A DNA stretch of 38,166 nucleotides from positions 1 to 38,166 of the forward strand of contig CADCVR010000007.1 of NCBI GenBank assembly GCA_902806205.1, given 5' to 3'. Below the pieces are notes generated by a model. It did no database searches. It saw only the letters and a list, made by a program, of their open reading frames with translations, and was not told the origin of the DNA. Both the position numbers and the translations under genes were made by a program. Shown here piece by piece: positions 8,827-17,254 of the stretch. This DNA is from an uncultured Solirubrobacteraceae bacterium (lineage in GTDB: Bacteria > Actinomycetota > Thermoleophilia > Solirubrobacterales > Solirubrobacteraceae). The first letter of the stretch is position 1, and every line of letters starts with the position of its first letter.

Positions 8827-9803
8827 CGGAGTTGGGCGAGGTTCTCATCGGCGGTACCGCGTCGCTACTGATCTGCATCTTCCTGAGCCCGAAGTTCATC
8901 GGATTCCTGCGCGCGCGCGAGTTCGGCCAGCAGATCCGCGACGAGGGTCCCGCAGGCCACCACGCCAAGGCGGGCACGCCCACGATGGGCGGGATCATCC
9001 TGTTCGTGGCGGTCTCGATCCCGTTCTTGATCCTGGTCGACTACGACGACTCCAGGGCCATCGCGGTCTACGGCGCAGCGATGGCCCTGGCGGCGCTCGG
9101 ACTCCTCGACGACGCGCAGAAGGTCTTCAAGCGCCGGTCGCTCGGGCTGCGCGGGCGCTGGAAGCTCATCGCCACCGTCGTGATCTCGCTGTTCCTCTGG
9201 TACATGGCCACCGAACAGGCCGGTCTGGACACGACGCTGCGACTGCGGACGATCGACGCCACGATCGATCTCGGGCCGTTCTATCTCGCGCTGGTCTACC
9301 TCGTGGTGGCCGGCACCTCCAACGCGGTGAACCTCACCGACGGCCTCGACGGCCTCGCCGCGGGCTGCGCCGCGATCGTGCTGCTGGCCTACCTCGGCAT
9401 CACGTTCATCACCGGCGGCCAGCAGGAGCTCGCGCTGCTCTGCGGCTGCCTCGCCGGCGCCTGCGTCGGCTTTCTGTGGTTCAACGCGTTCCCCGCGACG
9501 ATCTTCATGGGGGACACGGGATCCCTCGGGCTCGGCGGCGCGGTGGGCGGGCTGGCGATCATGACCAAGACCGAGGAGCTGCTGATCCTGCTCGGCGGCA
9601 TCTTCGTCGTCGAGGCGCTCAGCGTGATCATCCAGGTCTTCTCCTTCCAGACGTTCCGCAAGCGCGTCTTCCTGATGGCCCCGATCCACCACCACTTCGA
9701 GATCTCGGGCTGGTCGGAGACGAAGATCATCCTGCGCTTCTGGATCGTGGCGACGGTCTGCGCGGCGATCGGCTTCACCCTCTATCAGAAGTCGATCTCC
9801 TGA
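8823..9803 (+). CDS. mraY: Phospho-MurNAc-pentapeptide translocase MraY
   Basis: 326 residues, starting at the GTG at 8823 inside the murF stop. It is a polytopic membrane enzyme that moves phospho-MurNAc-pentapeptide from UDP onto undecaprenyl phosphate to make lipid I. Diagnostic blocks are GTPTMGGI, the Asp pair in LLDDAQK, NLTDGLDGLAAG, the catalytic-loop FMGDTGSLGLGG and MAPIHHHFE near the C-terminus. About ten hydrophobic helices are apparent. The expected next gene is murD, but a glycosidase-like gene begins 4 bp after its stop. Confidence 0.97.
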   Translation: MTELGEVLIGGTASLLICIFLSPKFIGFLRAREFGQQIRDEGPAGHHAKAGTPTMGGIILFVAVSIPFLILVDYDDSRAIAVYGAAMALAALGLLDDAQKVFKRRSLGLRGRWKLIATVVISLFLWYMATEQAGLDTTLRLRTIDATIDLGPFYLALVYLVVAGTSNAVNLTDGLDGLAAGCAAIVLLAYLGITFITGGQQELALLCGCLAGACVGFLWFNAFPATIFMGDTGSLGLGGAVGGLAIMTKTEELLILLGGIFVVEALSVIIQVFSFQTFRKRVFLMAPIHHHFEISGWSETKIILRFWIVATVCAAIGFTLYQKSIS

Positions 9804-9806
9804 CTG

Positions 9807-10835
9807 ATGAAGTGCTACCTTCCGCGAGTGTCGGCGGTACCGAAACGTGGTGTGCTGCTGGCCGTGGTGTGGGTGCTGGCGTTGGTGCCGGCAACGGTCG
9901 AGGCTCGTGTGCTCGCGATCGCCGACCAGAACGCCCGGACGTTCACCGATCCGATCTGGCAGTCGCTCGAGCTCGAGCACACCCGGGCCAACGTCGCCTG
10001 GGACATCGCGACCGGAGTTCCGGACACCCGGACCGTTGCGATGCTCGACGCCGCGCAGGCCGCCGGCGTGGACGTCCTGGTGACCTGGACGCCCTCGGGG
10101 GCCCGCCTCCCGACCGCAGCCGAATTCACGCGCGCGTTCCTGGCCTTCAGGCAGCGCTGGCCGGGGATCCGCGAGTTCGCGACCTGGAACGAGCCGAACC
10201 TCCGCGGCACGCAGACCAACAACAGACCCTCGTTGGTGGCTCGCTACTACAGGGTGATGAAGTCCCGATGCCTGCGGTGCACCGTGCTCGCGCCCGAGTT
10301 GGTCGATTTTCCGTCGGCCCCGATGTGGGCGCGCCGGTTCGAACGCGCGGCCGGCCGTCACCACATCGCGTGGGGTCTGCACAACTATCGCGACGCCAAC
10401 CGCTTTCACCCCTTGAGCGAATCCGTCACCGCCGCCATGCTGCGCGCGGTCAAGGGCCCGATCTGGCTGACGGAGACCGGCGGCATCGTTCGCTTCGGGG
10501 AGGTGCTCGCCTTCGACGAGTCGCGTGCTGGTAGCGCGACGGCTCGGGTGTTCACCCTCGCTGCCTTGAGTCCCAAGCGCATCACGCGGATCTATCTCTA
10601 CCACTGGCGTGCCCCGAGCCGTGAGTTTCTCTGGGACTCCGGACTGCTGTCGCACGGGGGGCAGCCGCGGCCGGCGTTCTGGATCCTGGCCGAGCGTCTG
10701 GGCAAGACCCAGGCTGCCAAGCGGGCGCTCGCGGCAAGAGACTCAGCTCCCCCGCCGCGCGGGCCGGACGACACTCCAGCCGACAACCCCGATAAGCCGT
10801 CACTCCTCTGCCTGTTGGCGTTGGACTGTCGCTGA
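9807..10835 (+). CDS. Secreted clan-A-like glycoside hydrolase inside the dcw cluster
   Basis: 342 residues. A hydrophobic signal (about residues 14-33, ending ATVEA) is followed by what looks like a TIM-barrel glycosidase. The block FATWNEPNLRG supplies a candidate acid/base Glu129 preceded by Asn128, and IWLTETGG a candidate nucleophile Glu223, the strand-4 and strand-7 glutamates of clan GH-A enzymes (GH5, GH39 and relatives). The tail is Pro-rich and ends with a Cys pair. The substrate cannot be read from sequence; a cell-envelope glycan is a guess. The ATG at 9807 has no good ribosome site and the GTG at 9828 is an alternative. It is not a usual dcw gene, and its codons look somewhat less GC-biased than those of its neighbours, which suggests insertion. 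Confidence 0.7.
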   Translation: MKCYLPRVSAVPKRGVLLAVVWVLALVPATVEARVLAIADQNARTFTDPIWQSLELEHTRANVAWDIATGVPDTRTVAMLDAAQAAGVDVLVTWTPSGARLPTAAEFTRAFLAFRQRWPGIREFATWNEPNLRGTQTNNRPSLVARYYRVMKSRCLRCTVLAPELVDFPSAPMWARRFERAAGRHHIAWGLHNYRDANRFHPLSESVTAAMLRAVKGPIWLTETGGIVRFGEVLAFDESRAGSATARVFTLAALSPKRITRIYLYHWRAPSREFLWDSGLLSHGGQPRPAFWILAERLGKTQAAKRALAARDSAPPPRGPDDTPADNPDKPSLLCLLALDCR

Positions 10836-10877
10836 GCCGTCTGCACCCCAGCCACCCGGGCGGACGCTGCGCCGGGT

Positions 10878-10905
10878 TTGCACGCCGTCGCGCGCTCGGT
10901 AGCTT
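10878..10905 (+). promoter_or_regulatory. Candidate internal promoter before murD
   Basis: TTGCAC (10878-10883), a 16-nt spacer and TAGCTT (10900-10905). Transcription would start at about 10912-10913, where an ATG opens the ten-codon frame MPAASENFVF that ends in a TGA at 10943. This promoter would restore expression of murD and downstream genes behind the inserted glycosidase gene. Confidence 0.5.
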
Positions 10906-10941
10906 CCCGACGATGCCGGCCGCTTCAGAGAACTTCGTCTT

Positions 10942-12141
10942 CTGACCCGGCCGCCGCTCCCGCCCGGGCCGTACCTCGTCGTCGGCCTCGCCCGCTCCGG
11001 GCTGGCCGCCGGGCAACTCCTGGCCGCGCGCGGGGAGGAGGTCGTCGGGGTCGACGCGCGGACGGCGGTGGCCGACGCGGGCTTCCCGACGCACGTCGGC
11101 GACGGGCGCGATCTCCTGGCCCGGGTGGGCGCGGTCGTCAAGTCGCCCGGAGTGCCGCCCCGCGCGCCGGTCGTCGCGGAAGCCCGCGCGCGCGGGCTTC
11201 CGGTGCTCGGTGAGCTGGAGCTCGGCTGGCGGCTGATCGACCGCCCGTTCGTCGCGGTGACCGGCACCAACGGCAAGACGACGGTGACGGAGTGGATCGC
11301 CCACGTGCTGCGCCTCGCCGGCCGCGAGGTGGCCGCCGCGGGAAACGTCGGAACGCCGCTGACGTCGCTGGTCGAGCGGCCGCCCGCGCTCGTCGTCTGC
11401 GAGTGCTCGAGCTACCAGCTCGCCGACACGTCGGCCTTCGCGCCGGACGTCGCAGTTCTGCTCAACCTCGGCTCCGACCACCTCGACTGGCACGAGACGC
11501 TCGATCACTACGCGCAGTCCAAGCTCCTCGCCTTCGCGCGCCAGACGGCCGACCAGGTGGCGATCGCCCCAGCGCGAGTCGCGGTTCCGGGGGCGGCCCG
11601 GCGGGTGGACCTCGTGGCCGACCGGCGTGCCACGCTTCCCGGCGCGCACAACGCGATGAACGCCGGCGCGGTCGCCGAGGTCTGCGCGGCGCTGGGAGTC
11701 GACGAGGCCACCGTCGAGGACGGGCTGCGGAGCTTCGGTGGCGTTCCCCACCGCCTCGAGCTCCTGCGCGAGCTCGGCGGCGTGCGCTGGGTCAACGACT
11801 CCAAGGCGACGAACGTCGCCTCGACGCTCACCGCACTGGACGCGACGCCGCCGCCCGTGCATCTCATCCTGGGTGGCGACGACGCCAAGAACGAGAACTT
11901 CGCGGCCCTGGCGGGCCGGGCGGCGCGCGCCTACCTCATCGGCGCGGCGGCGCCGCGGCTGGCCGAACAGGTCGGCGGCGAGCGGTGCGGGGACCTCGAG
12001 ACGGCGGTCGCCCGAGCGGCGGCCGCCGCCCCCCCGGGCGCGACGGTGCTGCTCTCCCCGGCGTGTGCGAGCTTCGACCAGTTCACCGATTACGAGGAGC
12101 GGGGAAGGCGCTTCACGGCGCTTGTCGAAGCACTGGCCTGA
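10942..12141 (+). CDS. murD: UDP-MurNAc-L-Ala:D-Glu ligase MurD (start unclear)
   Basis: MurD adds D-Glu to UDP-MurNAc-L-Ala. From 10942 it has 399 residues with the N-terminal nucleotide-sugar motif VVGLARSGLAAG, the ATP loop G108-TNGK112-TTV, ECSSYQL, NLGSDHLDWH, NDSKATN and LSPACASFDQF. The frame is open back to a TAG at 10900, yet between 10903 and the VVGLARSG codons there is no ATG, GTG or TTG. The first such codon is the GTG at 11068, which would delete the essential N-terminal motif. I therefore place the start at the CTG at 10942, which overlaps the stop of the ten-codon frame from 10913. A missing base joining that frame to murD is the main alternative. The 3' end overlaps ftsW by 1 bp. 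Confidence 0.9.
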   Translation: MTRPPLPPGPYLVVGLARSGLAAGQLLAARGEEVVGVDARTAVADAGFPTHVGDGRDLLARVGAVVKSPGVPPRAPVVAEARARGLPVLGELELGWRLIDRPFVAVTGTNGKTTVTEWIAHVLRLAGREVAAAGNVGTPLTSLVERPPALVVCECSSYQLADTSAFAPDVAVLLNLGSDHLDWHETLDHYAQSKLLAFARQTADQVAIAPARVAVPGAARRVDLVADRRATLPGAHNAMNAGAVAEVCAALGVDEATVEDGLRSFGGVPHRLELLRELGGVRWVNDSKATNVASTLTALDATPPPVHLILGGDDAKNENFAALAGRAARAYLIGAAAPRLAEQVGGERCGDLETAVARAAAAAPPGATVLLSPACASFDQFTDYEERGRRFTALVEALA

Positions 12142-13364
12142 TGGCCTCCGCTTCTCCCCGCGCACAGCCGCTCGAGTACAACATCGTGCTGACGGCGGTC
12201 CTCTGTCTGCTCGCCGCGGGCACCGTCATGGTCTACTCGGCGTCGAGCTCGCGCCTTCTGCTCGCCGGGGAGGGCAACGGCTCGACGTTCCTGGTCAAGT
12301 ACGTCGCCTACGGCAGCGTCGGGCTGGTCGTCATGCATCTGCTCGCGCGGCGGGGGATCGAGATCGTGCTGCGCCACACGACCGGGCTGCTCGCCGGGGC
12401 CTTCTTCCTGCTTGTGCTGGTCAAGACGCCGCTGGGCGTCGAGATCAACGGCGCCCAGCGCTGGCTCGGGCTCGGCCCGCTCCAGTTCCAGCCGTCGGAG
12501 CTGATGAAGCTGTCCCTGGTGCTCTACGCGGTCAAGATCCTGGCGACCAAGCCCAGGATGGTGATGGCGCCGCGGCTGCTCGTGCCGCTCGGGCTGGTCG
12601 CGGGAGGAGCCTGCGGTTTGATCGCCTCCCAGCCCGACCTGGGCACCGCCCTGGTCATCTGCTTCACGCTGATCGCGTTGCTCGTCGTCGCGGGCATCCC
12701 GATCCGCCATCTGGCCGTCGGGCTCGTCGGCGTCGGGCTGCTCGTCGCGCTCTTCGCGGTGATCGAGCCGTACCGCCGCGCACGGCTCACGAGCTTCATC
12801 AACCCGTGGGCGGACGCCGGCGGTGACGGCTTCCAGTCGGTGCAGGGGCAGATCGCGCTCGGCTCGGGCGGGCTGTTCGGACGCGGCGTCGGCGCATCGG
12901 TGCAGAAGGCGTTCTTCCTGCCCGAGGCCCACACCGACTTCATCCTGGCGATCATCGGCGAGGAGCTCGGAGTGCTCGGGATCACGGTGCTGCTGTTCCT
13001 CTACGGGCTGATCGCCTACGCGGGGCTGCGCATCGCCAAGGCCGCCACCAGCGCCTACGCGAAGCTGCTCGCCGCCGGGCTGACGGCGATGGTGCTCTGC
13101 CAGGCGTCCATCAACGTCTTCACCGTCCTCGGCCTCGCGCCGCTGACCGGGGTGCCGCTCCCGTTCGTCTCCTACGGCTCGACCAACCTCATCGTGCTGC
13201 TCGGCGCGATGGGGCTGCTCTTGAACGTCGCCAGCGGGGGAGCCGCCGAGCTGCGGCTCGTTGCGACACCATCCCGGCCAGATGCTCTCGGTGGTGATCG
13301 CAGCGGGGGGGACCGCGGGGCACGTCGTCCCGGCGCTGACGGTGGCCGACGCGCTGCGGGCTGA
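12141..13364 (+). CDS. ftsW: Septal peptidoglycan glycosyltransferase FtsW
   Basis: 407 residues from the ATG at 12141. It is a SEDS-family polytopic membrane protein with about ten helices that polymerises lipid II at the septum with FtsI. SEDS signatures are VYSASS, INGAQRWLGLGPLQFQPSELMKL, SQPDLGTA, the periplasmic EAHTDFILAIIGEELG and GVPLPFVSYGSTNL. The last 35 residues are Arg/Gly/Asp-rich and read through the first 83 bp of murG in another frame. The conserved part ends around GGAAELRL near 13258, so the tail may be tolerated read-through and not functional sequence. Confidence 0.95.
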   Translation: MASASPRAQPLEYNIVLTAVLCLLAAGTVMVYSASSSRLLLAGEGNGSTFLVKYVAYGSVGLVVMHLLARRGIEIVLRHTTGLLAGAFFLLVLVKTPLGVEINGAQRWLGLGPLQFQPSELMKLSLVLYAVKILATKPRMVMAPRLLVPLGLVAGGACGLIASQPDLGTALVICFTLIALLVVAGIPIRHLAVGLVGVGLLVALFAVIEPYRRARLTSFINPWADAGGDGFQSVQGQIALGSGGLFGRGVGASVQKAFFLPEAHTDFILAIIGEELGVLGITVLLFLYGLIAYAGLRIAKAATSAYAKLLAAGLTAMVLCQASINVFTVLGLAPLTGVPLPFVSYGSTNLIVLLGAMGLLLNVASGGAAELRLVATPSRPDALGGDRSGGDRGARRPGADGGRRAAG

Positions 13365-14340
13365 CGGCGCGCGGGTCTCCTGGGTCGGGGGCGAGCGTGC
13401 CGAGGCGCGACTGGTGCCCGAGGCGGGCTATGAGCTGCATCCCATCCGCGTCGAGGGGTTCTCGCGCTCGAACCCGTTGCAGGCCGCGCGGGCGGTCGCG
13501 CGGGCAGGCGGCGCGGTGGCGGCCGCGCGGCGGATCCTACGCAATCTCCGGCCGGACGTGGTGCTCGGCGGCGGCGGGTACGTGGCGGGCCCCGTCGGTG
13601 CGGCGGCGCTCGCGATGCGGATCCCCGTGGTCCTCACCGAGGCCGACTCCCACCTCGGACTGACCAATCGCCTCCTGGCGCCGCGCGCCGCACGCGTCTG
13701 CCTCGCCTTCCCGATCGACGGGCGCACGGGGGAGCGCTACGTCCTGACGGGCCGGCCGGTCCCGCCGCCGGCGAGCGACCGCGACGCCGCGCGCACCCGC
13801 TTCGGCCTGGAGGACTGGCAGACCTGCGTGCTCGTCTTCGGGGGTTCGCAGGGAGCGCGCTCGATCAACGACGCGGCCGTCGCCGGCCTGCGCGACGGGG
13901 CGTTCTCCGTGCTTCACGCGGCGGGCACCCGCGACTACGACGTGCTGCGCGCGCGGCTCGGGAACGCGGGCTCCTACGACCTGCGGCCCTACATCGACGC
14001 CTTCGGCGAGGCCCTCGCCGCCTGCGACCTGTGCGTCGCACGCGCCGGCGGCTCGATCTTCGAGGTGGCCGCCGCGGGCAAGCCGGCGATCCTCGTCCCA
14101 TACCCGTTCGCGACGGCCGACCACCAGACGACGAACGCCCGCTGGATGGCCGACGGAGGCGCGGCGGCGATCGTCCCCGACGCCGAGCTGACGCCGCAGC
14201 GGCTGCGGGCGGAGGTCGACGCGCTGCTCGGCGACCGCGACCGGTTGCGGACGATGGGCGACGCGGCGCGGGCGCTCGCGCGTCCCGATGCGGCGGCGCG
14301 GATCGCCGCCGAGGTGCGCGCGGCGGCCTCGCAGCTTTGA
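13282..14340 (+). CDS. murG: UDP-GlcNAc:lipid I GlcNAc transferase MurG
   Basis: 352 residues from the ATG at 13282; a TTG at 13261 is also in frame but the family begins with a short strand before the Gly-rich loop, as in MLSVVIAAGGTAGHVVPA. MurG transfers GlcNAc from UDP-GlcNAc to lipid I on the inner face of the membrane. The two Rossmann halves have VVLGGGGYVAGP and VFGGSQGARSIN, and the UDP site ARAGGSIFEVAAAGKPAILVPYP is intact. Its first 83 bp overlap the end of ftsW, far more than other overlaps in the cluster. Confidence 0.95.
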   Translation: MLSVVIAAGGTAGHVVPALTVADALRADGARVSWVGGERAEARLVPEAGYELHPIRVEGFSRSNPLQAARAVARAGGAVAAARRILRNLRPDVVLGGGGYVAGPVGAAALAMRIPVVLTEADSHLGLTNRLLAPRAARVCLAFPIDGRTGERYVLTGRPVPPPASDRDAARTRFGLEDWQTCVLVFGGSQGARSINDAAVAGLRDGAFSVLHAAGTRDYDVLRARLGNAGSYDLRPYIDAFGEALAACDLCVARAGGSIFEVAAAGKPAILVPYPFATADHQTTNARWMADGGAAAIVPDAELTPQRLRAEVDALLGDRDRLRTMGDAARALARPDAAARIAAEVRAAASQL

Positions 14341-14377
14341 GGGCCGCGAGGAAGGCCCTGCCGCCGGACCCGCGAAG

Positions 14378-15007
14378 ATGCGCCCCATGACCCTCTGGGG
14401 CCGCATCTTCGCCACGCTCTACGAGCCGGCCCTTCGGGTGTCGGAGCGCAACGGGCTGTCCGACCTGCGCGCCGGCCTGCTGGCCGGCGCGCGCGGACGG
14501 ACGCTCGAGCTCGGCGCGGGGACGGGGCTCAACCTCGGCCACTACCCCGCGGCGGTCTCCGAGCTGGTCCTCACCGAGCCCGAACCCCCCATGGCGGCGA
14601 AGCTCGAGGCCGGCGTGCGGGCTCGCGGCCTTCCGGCCCGGGTCGTGCGCTCGGGGGCCGAGGAGCTCCCGTTCGCCGACGCGAGCTTCGACACGGTCGT
14701 CGCGACGCTCGTCTTCTGCACCGTGACCGACCTCGGGCGTTCGCTCGACGAGGTCGGCCGCGTCCTTGCGCCCGGTGGCCAGCTGCTCTACCTCGAGCAC
14801 GTCCGCCACCCCGATCCTGCCCGGGCGCGCCGGCAGGAGCGCCTCACGCCGATCCAGCGTCGCGTGGCGTGCGGGTGCCACCTCGACCGTGCGACCCCCG
14901 CCGCGATCGCGCAGGCCGGCTTTGAACTGCGCGACGAGCGTCACGAGCACTTCCCGAAGGCCCCGGGCGTCCTTCAGCCGCTCGCGATCGGCCGAGCGAC
15001 GCGATGA
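14378..15007 (+). CDS. Class I SAM-dependent methyltransferase within dcw
   Basis: 209 residues from the ATG at 14378; another ATG at 14387 is three codons on. Motif I, LELGAGTGLNLGHY, acidic residues after strand 2 (LTEPEP), EELPFADASFDTVVATLVFC and LAPGGQLLYLEHVR mark a Methyltransf_11/UbiE-like fold. Such enzymes methylate small molecules or lipids; no substrate can be deduced. The stop overlaps the murC ATG by 4 bp (ATGA), so it is co-translated with murC. Sitting between murG and murC it could act on a cell-wall or membrane intermediate, but that is only an inference from position. Confidence 0.8.
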   Translation: MRPMTLWGRIFATLYEPALRVSERNGLSDLRAGLLAGARGRTLELGAGTGLNLGHYPAAVSELVLTEPEPPMAAKLEAGVRARGLPARVVRSGAEELPFADASFDTVVATLVFCTVTDLGRSLDEVGRVLAPGGQLLYLEHVRHPDPARARRQERLTPIQRRVACGCHLDRATPAAIAQAGFELRDERHEHFPKAPGVLQPLAIGRATR

Positions 15008-16284
15008 GCCCGTGGGCTGGCCGCACGCTGCACTTCGTCGGAATCGGCGGCGTGGGCATGAGCGGCTGGGCACGTGTCGCCCACCAGCTCGGCGCCACGG
15101 TCTCGGGCTCCGACCGTGCCGACGGTCCCGCGCTCGAGGGGCTGCGCGAGCTCGGGGTCACCGTGCACGTGGGTCACGCCGGCGAGCATGTTCCCGTGGG
15201 CGCCGAGCTGGTCTACAGCAGTGCCATCCCCGCCGAGAACCCGGAGCGCGCCCACGCCCGCGCGCACGGCTGGCCCGAGCGACCCCGCGCGGAGCTCCTC
15301 CGCGAGCTCACCGCGCTCAGGCGCACGATCGCCGTCGCCGGGGCCCACGGCAAGACGACGACCACCTCGATGCTCGCCCACGCACTGCTCGAGCTGGGCG
15401 CGGAGCCGGGCTACCTCATCGGCGGGAAGCTCTCCACCACGGGCCAGCACGCCGACTGGGGGGCGGGTGAGTGGTTGGTCGTCGAGGCGGACGAGTCGGA
15501 CCGCTCGCTGCTCGCGCTCGACGTCGATATCGCGGTGGTCACGAACGTCGAGCTCGACCATCACGCGACCTTCGGCTCGCTGGCCGAGGTCGAAGCGGTC
15601 TTTCGGGCGTTCCTCGCCGGCGCGCCGCGGGCTGTCCTGTCCGACGAGCCCGCCGTGCGCAGGCTGCGGATCCCCGGGCAGCCCGTGACTACCTTCACGA
15701 CCCCCGACCCGGCGCTCGACCTCCGTCTGCCCGGGAAGCACAACCAGCGCAACGCCGCCGCGGCACTCGAGGCGCTCCGGCTCGCCGGATTCGATCGCGG
15801 CGCGGCGATCGCCGCCCTCGCCACCTTCGGCGGGGTGGGCCGTCGCTTCGAGGAGCTCGGCCGCTCCCCGGCCGGCGTGCGGGTCATCGACGAGTACGCG
15901 CACCACCCCACCGAAGTTGCCGCCGCCCTCGCCGCCGCGCGCGAGGTCGCGGAGGGTCGTGTCGTGGCGATCTTCCAACCGCACCTGTTCTCGCGAACCC
16001 AGGCGCTCGCCGCCGAGTTCGGCGCGGCCCTGGCCCGCGCCGACGTTCCCGTCGTCCTGGACGTGTACCCGGCACGGGAGCGCGGGGTCGACTTCCCGCG
16101 GGTCACGGGCCGTCTCGTCGCCGCCGCCGCGGCGGACGCCCGGCCAGGCCACGAGGTGCTCTGGCTGCCGCGCTTCGCCGACGTCGAGCGGATCCTGCCG
16201 CCGCGCCTGCGTGGCGACGATCTCGTCCTCGTCGTGGGGGCGGGGGACGTCGACGCGCTCGGACGTTCGCTCGTCGCGGGCTGA
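15004..16284 (+). CDS. murC: UDP-MurNAc:L-alanine ligase MurC
   Basis: 426 residues. MurC starts the stem peptide by joining L-Ala to UDP-MurNAc. The N-terminal Rossmann motif HFVGIGGVGMSG is specific to MurC, the ATP loop is G113-AHGK117-TTTT, and EADESDRSLL, VTNVELDHH, VIDEYAHHPTEV and IFQPHLFSRT follow in order. The C-terminal part contains the usual LDVYPARE. The order murG-(methyltransferase)-murC-ftsQ-ftsZ is the normal actinobacterial end of the cluster apart from the extra gene. Confidence 0.97.
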   Translation: MSPWAGRTLHFVGIGGVGMSGWARVAHQLGATVSGSDRADGPALEGLRELGVTVHVGHAGEHVPVGAELVYSSAIPAENPERAHARAHGWPERPRAELLRELTALRRTIAVAGAHGKTTTTSMLAHALLELGAEPGYLIGGKLSTTGQHADWGAGEWLVVEADESDRSLLALDVDIAVVTNVELDHHATFGSLAEVEAVFRAFLAGAPRAVLSDEPAVRRLRIPGQPVTTFTTPDPALDLRLPGKHNQRNAAAALEALRLAGFDRGAAIAALATFGGVGRRFEELGRSPAGVRVIDEYAHHPTEVAAALAAAREVAEGRVVAIFQPHLFSRTQALAAEFGAALARADVPVVLDVYPARERGVDFPRVTGRLVAAAAADARPGHEVLWLPRFADVERILPPRLRGDDLVLVVGAGDVDALGRSLVAG

Positions 16285-16326
16285 TGCGCGCAGGAGGGCG
16301 CCGGCGGGCGTCGAAGGCCGGGCCGG

Positions 16327-17073
16327 ATGCTCGCTCCCCGCCGCCCGAACCTCCGCCTGCTCCTTGCGCTCGGCGTGATCACGGGCCTGTTCGCCAGCGC
16401 GTGGCTCCTGCTCCGCGACTCGAGCCTGGTTGCCGTTCGGAAGGTCGAGGTCACGGGCCTCGCGGGTCCGCAGGCCGAGGAGATCCGAAGCGCCCTGACG
16501 ACCGCGGGTCGCGACATGACGACGCTTCACCTGCGCCCGGACGCGCTGATGAGCGCCGTCCGGCCGTACGCCGTCGTCAAGGACGTCGCCGTCGAGCGGG
16601 ACGTTCCCCATGGCCTGCGCATCCGGGTCACCCGGCGCATCCCCGTCGCCAGAGTCGTCACCTCGGGGGCGGCGCTCCCCGTCGCCGCGGACGGCACGCT
16701 CCTACGCGGCACCACCGCCGACGACGTTCCCGAGCTCAGGCTCCGCGTCCCGCCGGCGGGCGAGACGATCACCGACCAGCGCGCGCTGGTGACCGTCGCG
16801 CTTCTCGCGCGCGCGCCTCAGCCGCTGCGCCGGAGGGTGACGACCGCCTTCCCCGGGCCGCGCGGCCTCACGGTGCGCCTGGCCGCCGGACCGTCCGTGT
16901 ACTTCGGCTCGAGCGAGCGGATGACCGCGAAGTGGGCGTCACTGACCGCGGTCCTCGCGAGCCCCGATTCGCGCGGCGCCACGGCGATCGACGTCCGGGT
17001 CCCCGAACATCCGGCGGCCGCGGGGCTCGAGCAGGGCTCCGTCCAGCGAGGCCAACCCTCTACGGGAACCTGA
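16327..17073 (+). CDS. ftsQ: Cell division protein FtsQ/DivIB
   Basis: 248 residues from the ATG at 16327 with GAAGG 10 nt upstream. A single transmembrane helix (about residues 9-29) is followed by a POTRA domain (about 35-105, from VRKVEVTGLAG to RIRVTRRIPVARV) and a beta-rich domain containing the GLTVRLAAGPSVYFGSSERMTAKW block with conserved Lys and YFG-like residues. It links FtsL-FtsB to the divisome in the periplasm. The basic, short cytoplasmic tail and the place before ftsZ support the call. It is 42 bp from the murC stop, so coupling is looser here. Confidence 0.9.
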   Translation: MLAPRRPNLRLLLALGVITGLFASAWLLLRDSSLVAVRKVEVTGLAGPQAEEIRSALTTAGRDMTTLHLRPDALMSAVRPYAVVKDVAVERDVPHGLRIRVTRRIPVARVVTSGAALPVAADGTLLRGTTADDVPELRLRVPPAGETITDQRALVTVALLARAPQPLRRRVTTAFPGPRGLTVRLAAGPSVYFGSSERMTAKWASLTAVLASPDSRGATAIDVRVPEHPAAAGLEQGSVQRGQPSTGT

Positions 17074-17122
17074 GGGTGCAGACGCAGTCGAATCTCTTGT
17101 TCTGGTAGAGGGTTGCCCTCCT

Positions 17123-17181
17123 GCAACAGTTGTTGCGAAGTAGACTTGTCGTTGACACACTCAAAGGCCTGCACGTACCGT
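17123..17181 (+). promoter_or_regulatory. Candidate ftsZ promoter and upstream inverted repeat
   Basis: The 181-bp gap before ftsZ holds an inverted repeat GCAACA-GT-TGTTGC at 17123-17136 and a promoter-like pair TTGACA (17152-17157), N18, TACCGT (17176-17181). FtsZ commonly has its own promoter in addition to dcw read-through. The repeat lies just upstream of the -35 element and could be an operator; no regulator is identified. Confidence 0.5.
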
Positions 17182-17254
17182 GCCTCCGTCTGGGGGCCTG
17201 CCCCTGCTCCAAATCCCTGGATCCTAGGTCGAGGGTAGGACGGAACGCAACACC

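Noticed and set aside
16284-17108. Plus-strand frame overlapping murC, starting near its stop and running through ftsQ
   Set aside because: Its translation is Arg/Pro-rich; the FtsQ features (membrane helix, POTRA) are in the frame starting at 16327.
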